Origin: Verrucomicrobiaceae bacterium
GTDB taxonomy: Bacteria; Verrucomicrobiota; Verrucomicrobiia; Verrucomicrobiales; Verrucomicrobiaceae
Length of the DNA: 64,000 bases
Reading direction: 5' to 3'
Assembly (NCBI GenBank): GCA_016713035.1
Contig: JADJPW010000001.1
Span: forward strand, 186,001-250,000
This document shows positions 28,546 to 37,965 of this stretch, piece by piece. The stretch's first letter is position 1. The number at the start of each line of letters is the position of its first letter. Under the pieces are notes generated by a model. It saw nothing but the letters and a program-made list of their open reading frames with translations. It was not told where the DNA came from and did not search any database. A program made the translations under genes and the position numbers.

Positions 28546-29502
28546 TCAGGGATTGACCACGTGGACCGGTTTACCCGCGAGGAAGGCTCGCAGGTTGGCG
28601 GCGCAGGCGTCGATGAGGCGTGTGCGGGCCTCGCGGCTGGCCCAGGCGACGTGGGGGGTGATGAGGCAGTTTTTGGCTTGCTGGAGCGGATTGGGCTGCT
28701 TCGGCGGCTCGACGCTGAGGACATCTAGGCCTGCTCCGGCGATGGTGCCGGCATTGAGCGCGGCTGCGAGCGCGGCCTCATCTACCAGCGGGCCGCGTCC
28801 GGTATTGATGAGCAGCGCCGTGGGCTTCATGAGGCCGAGCGTGCGCTCATTGATGAGGTGCTTGGTGTCATCGGTGAGTGGGCAGTGCAAGGATAGCACA
28901 TCTGAGTGGCGAAAGAGCGTGTCCGTATCCGCAGGCTCGATGCCCGGAGGCGGCGGTGTGGGCCAGGAGCGACGTGAGGCGAGCACGCGCATGCCAAAGG
29001 CCGCGCCGATGCGTGCCACGGCCGCGCCGATGCCGCCGTAACCGACGATGCCGAGCGTTTTCCCGGCGAGCTCGATGATGGGCTTGTCCCAATAGCAAAA
29101 ATCCGGGCAGCGCTGCCAGCCGCCGGCACGCACGTCTGCGGCGGCAGCTCCGACATGATTCGCTAGCTCCAAAATGAGCGCGAAAACATGCTGCGCCACG
29201 GCTGGTGTGCCGTAGCCGGGCACATTGGTGACAGGTATGCCGCGCTCCTTTGCTGCCACGGTATCGACCACGTTGAAGCCTGTGGCGATGACGCCGATGT
29301 AGCGCAGATCGGGTAGCGCAGCGATGATCTCGCGTGTGATCGGGGCTTTGTTCGTGATGATGGCGGTCGCGCCGGCACAGCGGGCGACGGTTTCCTCCAG
29401 CGGCGTGCGCGGATGGATGTCGCATGGGCCGATGGACTCGAAGGGGGACCAACTCACGTCACCAGGATTGGCGGTGTGAGCATCAAGAAGGACGATTTTC
29501 AT
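28546..29502 (-). CDS. D-2-hydroxyacid dehydrogenase (glycerate dehydrogenase-like)
   Basis: A 318-residue NAD(P)-dependent reductase/dehydrogenase of the D-isomer family. The start is the ATG giving MKIVLLDAH; a longer frame adds 21 residues without a domain match. The Rossmann motif is GIVGYGGIGAAVARIG (about 151-166). Catalytic residues are Arg236 (INTGRGPLVDE), Glu265 (DVLSVEPP) and His284 (TPHVAWAS). The PHVAWA context is characteristic of glycerate/hydroxypyruvate enzymes, so that substrate is the best guess. It follows the UspA gene by 37 bp on the same strand and may be cotranscribed with it. Confidence 0.87.
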   Translation of the reverse strand: MKIVLLDAHTANPGDVSWSPFESIGPCDIHPRTPLEETVARCAGATAIITNKAPITREIIAALPDLRYIGVIATGFNVVDTVAAKERGIPVTNVPGYGTPAVAQHVFALILELANHVGAAAADVRAGGWQRCPDFCYWDKPIIELAGKTLGIVGYGGIGAAVARIGAAFGMRVLASRRSWPTPPPPGIEPADTDTLFRHSDVLSLHCPLTDDTKHLINERTLGLMKPTALLINTGRGPLVDEAALAAALNAGTIAGAGLDVLSVEPPKQPNPLQQAKNCLITPHVAWASREARTRLIDACAANLRAFLAGKPVHVVNP

Positions 29503-29539
29503 GGGAAAGGCCCGCACAGGAGAAAGGCGCGGCCTCTCG

Positions 29540-30448
29540 TCAATCTGCATGCGCAGCAAATCCATCCGGCTTCACGGCCAAAATAGAGCACGGGATGGCC
29601 TGGATGATTTTTTCCGCCGTGGTGCCGATGAACATTTCCCGCAATCCGCTGCGACCACGCGTGCCGACTACGACGAGATCAGCGCTGGCCTGCTCCACAT
29701 GCTCCAGGATGGTCTGGCGCACATTGAGACGCTCGATGACATGCGAGGTGGTTTTTACCGATGGCTCTTCTTGGGTGAGTGGAGCGAGGAAGTTGCCCAA
29801 CTCGGCCTCCCAATGCTGCTGGGCATCTGGGTCGATCTGCACTGTGTTCACGGGGCTAAAGCCACCGTAGTCGATCTGCATGGCGAGTGCGGACTGATGC
29901 ACATGCAGGCAATCGAGCGCCGCTGCATCCTGTGCGGCGACGTGCAAGGCTCTGCGCACGGCTTTGGCGGAGTTCTCGGAGAAATCGACACAGGCGACGA
30001 TACGCTTGAACGGGCCCTGCGCCTCTTCACGCACGACGAGGACATCGACGGGCGATTTGCGCACGCATTTCGCCGCGATCACGCCGAGGCGATGCGGCTC
30101 CTGCTTGGAGCCCTTGGCCCCCATGACGAGCAGATCAGCCTCATGCGCCTGACAAAAGCTGCATAGCTCTGCAAAGGGAGAGCCCAGCCGCACCTCACAC
30201 CGTACCGTGACAGCACCTGCGATGGATTCCTGCACGAATTTTTCCAAGCGCTGCTGCCACTCACCCACGACGGCAGCGGGCTCCTGGGAAAGCGCTTTGG
30301 TGAGCTCCTTCACCAAAAAATCATCCATGACATGCACGGCCGTGAGTCGTGCACCATCGAGCGAGGCACGCCGGGCGGCCTCCTTCAGTGCGAGACGGCA
30401 GGACGGCGTGAAATCGACAGCAGCGATGATGTGGCGGAGTTGGTTCAT
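29540..30448 (-). CDS. Tandem UspA universal stress protein
   Basis: A 302-residue protein with two Usp domains (about 1-150 and 155-295). Nucleotide-binding glycine patterns are present: the second domain has VVVGTRGRSGLREMFIGTTAEKII, and the first has a degenerate version (LLVMGAKGSKQEPHRLG). Each domain begins with the usual strand (HIIAAVDFTPS; RIVACVDFSENS). Such tandem proteins modulate survival under stress, usually by binding ATP. No regulator is adjacent. Confidence 0.88.
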   Translation of the reverse strand: MNQLRHIIAAVDFTPSCRLALKEAARRASLDGARLTAVHVMDDFLVKELTKALSQEPAAVVGEWQQRLEKFVQESIAGAVTVRCEVRLGSPFAELCSFCQAHEADLLVMGAKGSKQEPHRLGVIAAKCVRKSPVDVLVVREEAQGPFKRIVACVDFSENSAKAVRRALHVAAQDAAALDCLHVHQSALAMQIDYGGFSPVNTVQIDPDAQQHWEAELGNFLAPLTQEEPSVKTTSHVIERLNVRQTILEHVEQASADLVVVGTRGRSGLREMFIGTTAEKIIQAIPCSILAVKPDGFAAHAD

Positions 30449-30558
30449 GGGAGGTGGGTGTGTTGTTGAAGTGCAGGGTATGCTAAGAGGCTTTTTGCAG
30501 CCTGCATCTCGTGCTTTGCGTGGTTTTGGGCGGCTTTTGCAGCCAGCGGGGCCGCCTT

Positions 30559-31452
30559 TTATGCGGTGAGCCAGCTCCGCAGTGTCTTCACATCGCGCAC
30601 ATGGGCCTCGCGGAAGGTCTTTAGCACCGCAGGGTCTTTCGCATCGCCAGTGAGGTACTCCAGATGCAGTGAGATGGGGCCAGAGTAGCCGGATTTCATG
30701 AGCATGCTGCCGTATTCAGGATCGACCTGGCCCTCACCGAGCGGGACGGTGACGAGCTTGCGCCCCTCCCATTTGTAATCTTTGAAATAAGCCGCGCCGA
30801 TGTGCTCCCGCACGAGGGCAAACTCCAGCGGCCAGGATTTCCCGCCTTCGCAAGTGGCGTGCAGGATGTCGAAACAGAAGCTGAAGTCCGCTGGCGCATA
30901 CTCACGCATGATGGAGTAGATGTCCCAGACCGGAGCGGCGAAGTAATCCTTCCCACTGTGATTCTGAAAGAGCGGCTGGATGCCCAGTTCCTTGCTGAGG
31001 GCGATGAGGTCCTTGATCTGTGGGCGGATGGCCTGGAGCTGATCCCAGATGGGTTTCTTCAGATCGTATTTGATGAAGCCCATGCGGTAGCGCTTCACTC
31101 CGAGTGCAGCGGCGGTGCGCAGCACCTCCTCGGTGCGCTGTTCTTTGCTCACCTCTGTGATGCCAGAGGTCATGATCGTGAGCTCGACATGCTGTTTTTT
31201 GAGTGCCGCGACCAGCTTCGGCAGCTCATCGACGACTTTTTCGGGCTCGATGTGCCCTTTGAGCCGGATCGGGGCCTCGATGCCATCGAATCCCGCCTCT
31301 GCTGTTAGTGCCGCGATGTCATCATAGCCGAGTCCCTGGAGATGCTTGGTGAAGTAGCAGAGCGTGTTGCGTGCTTTCGGCGTTTCCGCCATCAATGGGG
31401 TCGTGAGAGCGAGGGCGGAGAGGTGGCGGACAAAATCGCGGCGTGTTTTCAT
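30559..31452 (-). CDS. Secreted sugar phosphate isomerase/epimerase-like TIM-barrel protein
   Basis: A 297-residue protein of the xylose-isomerase-like TIM-barrel (AP endonuclease family 2) superfamily. The start is the ATG giving MKTRRDFVRHLSALALTTPLMA, a twin-arginine-type leader, so it is probably exported in folded form. Metal-site segments are recognisable: GFDGIEAPI, QPLFQNHSGKDYF, FCFDILHAT and ISLHLEYL. The exact sugar substrate cannot be read from sequence. It is divergent from the alkyltransferase-like gene. Confidence 0.78.
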   Translation of the reverse strand: MKTRRDFVRHLSALALTTPLMAETPKARNTLCYFTKHLQGLGYDDIAALTAEAGFDGIEAPIRLKGHIEPEKVVDELPKLVAALKKQHVELTIMTSGITEVSKEQRTEEVLRTAAALGVKRYRMGFIKYDLKKPIWDQLQAIRPQIKDLIALSKELGIQPLFQNHSGKDYFAAPVWDIYSIMREYAPADFSFCFDILHATCEGGKSWPLEFALVREHIGAAYFKDYKWEGRKLVTVPLGEGQVDPEYGSMLMKSGYSGPISLHLEYLTGDAKDPAVLKTFREAHVRDVKTLRSWLTA

Positions 31453-31522
31453 GCGTCTGGATGAACGTGCCACTGCATGCAGCTCGTTCAAGCGATGTAC
31501 ATTTCACCCAGCCTCACCTCTG

Positions 31523-31888
31523 ATGCCCCGAGAACCCTCCACCGCCTTTCGCCGCATCCGTGCGGAGGTCGTCCGCCTCCTCGCCCTCATCCCCGAGGGG
31601 AAATTCACCACCTACGGCAGCATCGCCATCCACATGAACGTGATCGCTCGCCACGTCGCCACCGTCTTGAGGAAACTCACACCAGAGGAGTCCGCATCTC
31701 TGCCGTGGCACCGCGTCGTCAGCGCCGATGCCCGCATCAGCCCGAACATGGACAAAAAGCTCGCCGCCCTCCAAAAACGCCGCCTGAAGGCCGAAGGCAT
31801 GCGCATCGACCGTGCAGGCTACATTTTGGATGCAGATGCACATTTTCACGTCGTCGGAATCCGGCGAAACATCCGCTGGAGTGAGTGA
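31523..31888 (+). CDS. Alkyltransferase-like (ATL) DNA repair protein
   Basis: A 121-residue protein of the O6-alkylguanine-DNA alkyltransferase DNA-binding fold (PEGKFTTYGSIA; the winged helix covers about 20-75). The usual catalytic PCHR motif is PWHR at residues 61-64, with Trp62 replacing the acceptor cysteine, which defines the ATL subgroup. ATL proteins bind O6-alkylguanine and hand the lesion to nucleotide excision repair rather than transferring the alkyl group. The start is placed at the ATG that gives the domain N-terminus; the open frame upstream is antisense to the neighbouring gene. Confidence 0.88.
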   Translation: MPREPSTAFRRIRAEVVRLLALIPEGKFTTYGSIAIHMNVIARHVATVLRKLTPEESASLPWHRVVSADARISPNMDKKLAALQKRRLKAEGMRIDRAGYILDADAHFHVVGIRRNIRWSE

Positions 31889-32005
31889 TCCTGTCCCCTG
31901 CCGAAAAAAGCTGCCAATGCACCCCCAAGCACGCTCACGAGAGCCCGCGTCCAAAGCACACTTGAGAGTTCGACATTTCCTCATTCATCATACACAATCC
32001 GCGCC

Positions 32006-33298
32006 ATGCTAAACCTCCTCCGCGCTCTATTGCCGCTCCTCATCCTGCTCGGATGCGGGTGGCTGGGCTATTGGTTCATCACCAACAAGCCAGAGCAGCA
32101 AATGCGCGAGATGCCCGCCCCGCTCGTCAGCGTGGAGGGCATCACTCTGAAGGCGGTAACACATCCCGTGCGAGTCACCTCACAGGGCACGGTACAGCCC
32201 CGCACACGCTCCACCATGCACCCAGAGGTCTCTGGGAAGGTCATCGAGGTCGATAGCAATTTCCGCCCCGGTGCCTTCTTCAAAAAAGACGCGGTGCTCA
32301 TCAAGCTCGACCCAGTGGACTACGAGACGGCCATCACCATCGCCCAGGCAGAGGTCGCTCAGGCGAAAGTCATGCTCGTGGAGGAAAAAGCACGCGCCGA
32401 TCAGGCCCGCGATAGCTGGAAAACGCTGGGGCGTGCTGGCCAGCCCGGCGAGCTAGTCGTGCGGGCACCGCAGATCATCCGTGCGGAGGCAGACATCGCC
32501 GCAGCGGAGGCCCGCGTCGTCAAAGCACGCCGCGATCTGGAGCGCACTATCATCCGCGCACCCTACGATGGCCAAGTCATCGAACTCGGGGTCGATGTGG
32601 GCCAATTCGTCAGTCAAGGGACGGTGCTAGGCCGCATTTTCGCGACCGACTATGTGGAGATACGCCTACCCCTGCCAGAGCGTGAAAGCATGCACCTCAC
32701 GCTGCCAGAGCGCTACCGTGATGGCATAGAGGCCGCCTCCGCGCCGAAGGTCCACCTCCGCGCCATGCACAATGGCAAGCCCGTGTTCTGGGAGGGCAAC
32801 CTCGTGCGAGTGGAAAGCAATCTCGATGCTGAAACACGCCAAATCACCGCCATCGCCCAAATCATGGACCCATACGCACGGCGCAGCGATGGCATGCCCC
32901 CGCTGAAGATCGGCCAGTTTGTCGAGGCAGAGATCGAAGGCCGCATGCTGGAAAATGTGTTTCTCATCCCCCGGAGCACCGTCCGCGCTGGCAATGAGAT
33001 CATTCTCATCGACCGGCCAGCAGACACGCTGCGCCGCATGAGCGTGGAGCCGCTCCTGGGTGATGAGCGGTATCTAGTCATTGATGCAAAGGCCAAAAAA
33101 GCTCCCGCAGAAGGCGCTGTGCTCTGCCTCACGCCCATTCCCTTCCCCGCAGATGGCGCACGCGTGAAAATCGGCCGTCTCGATGGCAAAAACATCGCCC
33201 CGACAGAAAAACTGGCCTCCGGCAAAAAATCCGCTCCCAGCACCAGCGGTGAAGCCACCGCCTCCAGCCACACGCCCGCAGCCAAACCGCTACCGTGA
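32006..33298 (+). CDS. RND-type periplasmic adaptor (HlyD/MFP), orphan
   Basis: A 430-residue membrane-fusion protein with an N-terminal TM/leader (LLRALLPLLILLGCGWLGYW), a beta-barrel and lipoyl half-motif (MHPEVSGKVIEVDSNFRPG), an alpha hairpin (about 105-185) and the second half-motif (IIRAPYDGQVIELGVDVGQ). The C-terminus after about 375 is Lys/Ser/Pro-rich and disordered. No RND or ABC inner-membrane pump lies next to it; instead it overlaps a TonB-like gene by 4 nt. Substrate unknown. Confidence 0.82.
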   Translation: MLNLLRALLPLLILLGCGWLGYWFITNKPEQQMREMPAPLVSVEGITLKAVTHPVRVTSQGTVQPRTRSTMHPEVSGKVIEVDSNFRPGAFFKKDAVLIKLDPVDYETAITIAQAEVAQAKVMLVEEKARADQARDSWKTLGRAGQPGELVVRAPQIIRAEADIAAAEARVVKARRDLERTIIRAPYDGQVIELGVDVGQFVSQGTVLGRIFATDYVEIRLPLPERESMHLTLPERYRDGIEAASAPKVHLRAMHNGKPVFWEGNLVRVESNLDAETRQITAIAQIMDPYARRSDGMPPLKIGQFVEAEIEGRMLENVFLIPRSTVRAGNEIILIDRPADTLRRMSVEPLLGDERYLVIDAKAKKAPAEGAVLCLTPIPFPADGARVKIGRLDGKNIAPTEKLASGKKSAPSTSGEATASSHTPAAKPLP

Positions 33299-34452
33299 CC
33301 GTCCGCCAAGAGAAGGAACTCCCGCTCGCCATCATCACCTCCACGGTGGTGCATGTGCTGGTCTTCCTCTTCCTCGCATGGCTTTTCAGCGTGGAGGCAC
33401 AGAATGCCCTCCGCAGACTCCAGGAGCCCCCAGTGGCCAAGACAGAGCCCATCCTCCTCTATCCAGAGCAGCTCATGCCCGTGATCGTGCCGCCAGCACC
33501 GCCGCCGATCAAAAAAACCGAAATCTACATCCGCACCACGCAGAACAATCCGCAGACGGAAAAGCCAAAGGACTCTGCCTTCATCTCCGACCGCAATACC
33601 AAGGCCAGCAGCAAGCTCGGACCCGCCCCCGGCGCAGATAAAGCCCTCCCCACCACCGAAGGCATCGCCATCCCGATGAATGACCTCGCCAACCGCGATT
33701 ACCGCGACGGCGAGATCAAAGAGGACTCCGCTCCGGCTCAAAACAAAGTCATTGTCCGCGATGCGCCGCGCCCCACCGCCATCATCACTCCACCGCAGCC
33801 CCAGGTCGCGAAAAACACACCGCCGAAAAAGCCACTCCTCCAAATGATGGAGGAAACCGATGCCGAGCTAGCCTCCCGCGACCAAAATCGCCTCAAAATC
33901 GAGGTCAAACGAGCCGAGCAGCCTGAAATGAAGGAACCCGACTCGCCGCCGCCTCAGCTCAAAGCCCCGCAGATGCGTGAGACGGAAGAAGTCGTGGCCA
34001 AAGCCATCGCCATCCCGCAGGAGGAAGTCCGCTCAACCGTCCTCACGCCCAAAGACAATGCCTACATGCCGCACACCCGCACCAGCGAAATCAAGGGCAC
34101 CATCTCCAATCGTGGCAGTGAAGACAGTGTCGATGCCGAAGACAGCCCCAAAGGCCGCTATATCCGCTCTGTGCAGGACATGATCGGGAAGAAATGGAAC
34201 ATCTACCGTGTGATGAAACGCGAGGCAGTCACCTACGGTAGCCTCCAGGTCATCGTCTTCATCAACAGTCGCAGCAAAGTGGAGGAAATCCGCATCGTAA
34301 ATGACAAGCAGAGCAATCCCCTGCTCACCGAATTCAGCCTCAGTGCCATCCGTGATGCCGAACTCCCTCCCATGCCCAAAGAGGTCCGTGATCAGCTCCC
34401 GCTTCTGGAAAAAAAGTGCCTCAAGATGGACTACAACATCCTGATCTATTGA
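33295..34452 (+). CDS. TonB/TolA-like energy-transducing protein
   Basis: A 385-residue protein from a GTG start that overlaps the adaptor stop (GTGA). It has one N-terminal TM helix (LAIITSTVVHVLVFLFLAWLF, about 10-30), a long Pro/Lys/Glu-rich periplasmic spacer (about 40-275), and a C-terminal globular domain. That domain begins YIRSVQDMIGKKW and contains YGSLQVIVFINSRSKVEEIRI, matching TonB/TolA C-terminal folds. The spacer is suited to crossing the periplasm. ExbB/ExbD genes are not in this window. Pairing with an adaptor rather than with a receptor is unusual. Confidence 0.72.
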   Translation: MTVRQEKELPLAIITSTVVHVLVFLFLAWLFSVEAQNALRRLQEPPVAKTEPILLYPEQLMPVIVPPAPPPIKKTEIYIRTTQNNPQTEKPKDSAFISDRNTKASSKLGPAPGADKALPTTEGIAIPMNDLANRDYRDGEIKEDSAPAQNKVIVRDAPRPTAIITPPQPQVAKNTPPKKPLLQMMEETDAELASRDQNRLKIEVKRAEQPEMKEPDSPPPQLKAPQMRETEEVVAKAIAIPQEEVRSTVLTPKDNAYMPHTRTSEIKGTISNRGSEDSVDAEDSPKGRYIRSVQDMIGKKWNIYRVMKREAVTYGSLQVIVFINSRSKVEEIRIVNDKQSNPLLTEFSLSAIRDAELPPMPKEVRDQLPLLEKKCLKMDYNILIY

Positions 34453-34508
34453 GTCGAGCCGGGTTCCGCGTGAGAGAAATGCCCCTCGAGCGCTGTTTCG
34501 CTCTTCAA

Positions 34509-35918
34509 ATGATGCAGACACCTCCTTTTTCACGCCGAGCAGCCCTGGCACAGGCCAGCACCGGATTTGGCCTCGCGGCACTCTCTGGGCTTTTGCAGGC
34601 CCAGACGCCCCAAACGCATCGCGCACGAAAAATCGCCCCAAAAGCACGCAGCGTCATTTTTTGCTACATGAGCGGCGGTGTCTCCCACATCGACACTTTC
34701 GACCCGAAGCCCCTCTTGGGCAAATACGCTGGCAAACCCATGCCGATGGCCGTCAAGCGCACCCAGTTCAACAACAACGGCACCGTGCAGCCCTCCCACT
34801 GGGACTACAAGCCGCGTGGCAAATCTGGCATCGAGGTCAGTGACCTGCTACCGCATCTCGGAGGCGTGGTGGATGATCTCTGCATCATCCGCAGCATGAC
34901 CGCGAAGTTCAGCGAGCATGCACAGGGGAATTTTTTCATGCACACGGGCTTTCCCTTCCTCGGCTATCCCAGCGCCGGAGCATGGAGCAGCTACGGACTC
35001 GGCACAGAAGCCTCCGACCTGCCAGGCTACATCGTGCTCCAAAGCGGGGATGCACGCACGCCGCACGGTGGCGTGGGGCTTTTCAGCAATGGCTTCCTCC
35101 CTGCACAGCACCAGGCCAGCATCGTCCAGGCAGATGAGTCAGAAGCCATCACCAACATCCGCCCGCGCCAGCCAGCGAGCATGCAGCGCCGCCAGCTCGA
35201 CTTCATCGGCGACATGGACCGCCGTTTTGTCCGCACCACGCACGATCCACACATCGAAGCCGCCATTTCCAACTACGAAATGGCCTGGCGCATGCAAAGC
35301 GCCGTCCCAGAGCTCTGCGACATCTCCGATGAGTCCGCAGCCACGAAGAAGCTCTACGGCATGGATGACCCCGAGCCGAAAAAAGCCGCCTACGCTCGCC
35401 AGTGCCTCCTCGCACGCCGACTCGTCGAGCGTGGCGTGCGCTTCATCGAGCTGAGCACCCTTTCCTACAACCTCGGTGGTGGCAATGCAGCCAATCCCTG
35501 GGACCACCACGGTGCCATCAAGGAAGGCCACGGCAAAATGGGCTACCAGATCGATCAGCCCCTCGCCGCACTCATCCAGGATCTCCGCGCACGCGGCCTA
35601 CTCGATAGCACGCTCATCGTCTGGGCTGGCGAGTTCGGTCGCACGCCATTCGCCCAGGGCAGCAATGGCCGCGATCACAATCCCTATGGCTTTAGCGTCT
35701 GGATGGCCGGTGGTGGCGTCAAAGGCGGCCACATCCACGGAGCCACCGATGATTTCGGCTACAATGCCGTCGATGGCATCTGCACGGTCTATGACATGTG
35801 GGCCACCGTCCTTCATCTCATGGGCGTGGATCACGAGCAGCTGACTTACCGCTTCGGAGGACGTGATTTACGCCTCACGGATGTGCATGGCAGTGTCATG
35901 CGTGACATTCTCGCCTAA
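34509..35918 (+). CDS. DUF1501 secreted protein (sulfatase-fold)
   Basis: A 469-residue protein. The start is the ATG of MMQTPPFSRRAALAQAS, which carries a twin-arginine-like leader ending in LLQAQ. Family hallmarks are VIFCYMSGGVSHIDTFDPKP near residue 45 and DSTLIVWAGEFGRTPFAQG with GRDHNPYGFSVWMAGGGVKGG toward the C-terminus. DUF1501 proteins share the alkaline-phosphatase/sulfatase fold and usually sit beside PSCyt1-DUF1549-DUF1553 genes. Here the direct neighbours are a TonB-like gene and an FAD oxidoreductase instead. Activity is not established. Confidence 0.88.
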   Translation: MMQTPPFSRRAALAQASTGFGLAALSGLLQAQTPQTHRARKIAPKARSVIFCYMSGGVSHIDTFDPKPLLGKYAGKPMPMAVKRTQFNNNGTVQPSHWDYKPRGKSGIEVSDLLPHLGGVVDDLCIIRSMTAKFSEHAQGNFFMHTGFPFLGYPSAGAWSSYGLGTEASDLPGYIVLQSGDARTPHGGVGLFSNGFLPAQHQASIVQADESEAITNIRPRQPASMQRRQLDFIGDMDRRFVRTTHDPHIEAAISNYEMAWRMQSAVPELCDISDESAATKKLYGMDDPEPKKAAYARQCLLARRLVERGVRFIELSTLSYNLGGGNAANPWDHHGAIKEGHGKMGYQIDQPLAALIQDLRARGLLDSTLIVWAGEFGRTPFAQGSNGRDHNPYGFSVWMAGGGVKGGHIHGATDDFGYNAVDGICTVYDMWATVLHLMGVDHEQLTYRFGGRDLRLTDVHGSVMRDILA

Positions 35919-35928
35919 TTTCCATCTC

Positions 35929-37965
35929 ATGCTCCGCTCCATCGCATTCCTCGCCGCACTCGTCACCACCCTACATGCCGCGACGGAAGCCGACGTGATC
36001 GTGTATGGCGCCACGCCGGGGGGATTCTGTGCGGCCATCGCTGCGGCGCGAGAAGGCAGCTCCGTGCTGCTGCTGGAGCCCAGTGGCCACATCGGTGGCG
36101 TGAATACGGGCGGGCTTTGTTTCAGCGACTCGAACCAGACCGTGCGCAGCACCGTGCTCGGCCTCTTTGAAGAGTGGCACCTGCGCATCGAAAAAGACTA
36201 CCAGCAGCGCGGGGTAAAGCTGCCGTATGCCGTGAGCAAGAAAGACCACACGCACTGGACTTACGAGCCGCATGTGGCGGCTAAAATCACCCGCGAGATG
36301 CTGGATGAAGCAGGTGTGAAAGTGCTCACCGCTCAGGTGCTGCAAAAAGCCGCCAAAGACGGCACCCGCCTCACGCAACTGACCACCAGCGGCGGCACCT
36401 ACACGGCCAAGGCATTCGTCGATGCCACCTATGAAGGAGATCTGATGGCCGCTGCGGGTGTGAGCTGGACCATCGGCCGCGAGGGCCGCGCCGCCTATGG
36501 TGAATCACTCGCAGGCAAGCAGTATCCCAAGCCTCTCATGCCTATCGACGGGCGTGATACCCAGGGCCAGCCGCTGCCACTGGTCACCACCACTGATGCA
36601 GGCCCGGACGAGGATGGTGATGCAAAGGTGATGGTCTATAGCTTCCGCCTCTGCCTCACCAAAGACGCCGCGAACCGCGTCCCCTTCCCCAATCCCACCA
36701 GGTATGATCCAGCACGCTTCGAGGCTGTGCGGCGCTATTTTTCAAAAGAGAAGCGGCCCATCCTGCTGTGGGATCTCTACCCGCTGCCTGGGCAGAAGTT
36801 TGATGCGAACAACGGCATCGGGAAACAGTTCTACATGGGCCTAGTCGGAGGCTGCAATGGCTGGTGTGAGGCAGATCAGGCTGGCCGTGCAAAACTCTGG
36901 GAGGCACACCGACAATACACGCTGGAGCTGTATCACTTCCTCACCACCGATGCGGCTGTGCCCGAGGTGCTGCGACAACAGATGAGTGAACTCGGCCTCT
37001 GCCAAGATGAATTCACCGCGCAGGGCCACTGGTCGCCACAGCTCTACGTGCGTGAGGGCCGCCGCATGAAGGGCGAGTATGTCGTCTCACAAAAGGACAT
37101 CATGGATCAGCCAGAGAAGTCGGATGCGATCATCGTCTCCTCCTTCCCCATCGACTCCCACGACTGCCAGCGTGTGCTGACCAAAGACGGCGTCATCAAT
37201 GAAGGCACCATCATGCCCGTCCGTGTGCCAGGGCGGCGGCACGGCTATGCCTATCACATCCCCTACCGCGCCATCACCCCACTCGCCGCCGAGTGCGCGA
37301 ACTTGCTCGTGCCCGTGGCACTCTCCAGCACGCATGTGGCCTACTCGTCGATTCGCGTGGAGCCCACCTGGATGATCCTGGGCCAGAGCGCGGGCATCGC
37401 TGCCGCCTTGAGCGCAAAACAGAACCTCCCCGTGCAAAAACTGCCCTATCCCGCACTGCGTGAGCGACTCCTAGCCCAGCATCAAGTGCTCACACTGCCA
37501 GTGCTGGCCGATTTACCACCAGAGCCTGCGGGAGCGATCTCCATCGACCCGAAAACCCTCACGGGCATCGTGCTCGATGACTCAGCGGCAGAGCTGACCG
37601 GGAGTTGGAGCCGCAGTAGCAGCTTCAAGCCCCACATCGGCACCGGCTACCTACATGACGACCGGCGGAGTGATGGCCAGTCCATCGCCACCTTCCGCTT
37701 CAAAGCGACTACCAGTGGCCAATACGACCTGCGCATGGCCTACAGTGCCCATGAGACTCGCACCACCCAGCTCCCCATCCTCATCCGCAGCGGCTCGCAT
37801 GAAACGAAGCTCACTGTCGATCAAACGGTGCCACTCGCACCAGGCGAGAGCTTTCGCAGCATCGGCAAAGTCGAGCTAGAGGCCGGAGTCGAGTCCACCC
37901 TCACTCTGAGCAACACGGGCACAGAAGGTTTTATCATTCTCGATGCGTTTCAGCTAGTGAAATGA
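35929..37965 (+). CDS. Secreted FAD-dependent oxidoreductase with golvesin/xanthan-lyase-like domain
   Basis: A 678-residue protein with leader MLRSIAFLAALVTTLHAA, an FAD-binding Rossmann motif (VIVYGATPGGFCAAIAAAREG, about 22-42) and the body of the FAD_oxidored family. From about residue 545 a separate beta domain begins (GIVLDDSAAELTGSWSRSS ... GTGYLHDDRRSDGQ ... FIILDAFQLV) that matches golvesin C-terminal/xanthan-lyase-like modules and is also found as a stand-alone protein at 50816-51394. Its last codon overlaps the DUF1552 start (ATGA). The likely substrate is a carbohydrate or polyol, by analogy only. Confidence 0.83.
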   Translation: MLRSIAFLAALVTTLHAATEADVIVYGATPGGFCAAIAAAREGSSVLLLEPSGHIGGVNTGGLCFSDSNQTVRSTVLGLFEEWHLRIEKDYQQRGVKLPYAVSKKDHTHWTYEPHVAAKITREMLDEAGVKVLTAQVLQKAAKDGTRLTQLTTSGGTYTAKAFVDATYEGDLMAAAGVSWTIGREGRAAYGESLAGKQYPKPLMPIDGRDTQGQPLPLVTTTDAGPDEDGDAKVMVYSFRLCLTKDAANRVPFPNPTRYDPARFEAVRRYFSKEKRPILLWDLYPLPGQKFDANNGIGKQFYMGLVGGCNGWCEADQAGRAKLWEAHRQYTLELYHFLTTDAAVPEVLRQQMSELGLCQDEFTAQGHWSPQLYVREGRRMKGEYVVSQKDIMDQPEKSDAIIVSSFPIDSHDCQRVLTKDGVINEGTIMPVRVPGRRHGYAYHIPYRAITPLAAECANLLVPVALSSTHVAYSSIRVEPTWMILGQSAGIAAALSAKQNLPVQKLPYPALRERLLAQHQVLTLPVLADLPPEPAGAISIDPKTLTGIVLDDSAAELTGSWSRSSSFKPHIGTGYLHDDRRSDGQSIATFRFKATTSGQYDLRMAYSAHETRTTQLPILIRSGSHETKLTVDQTVPLAPGESFRSIGKVELEAGVESTLTLSNTGTEGFIILDAFQLVK

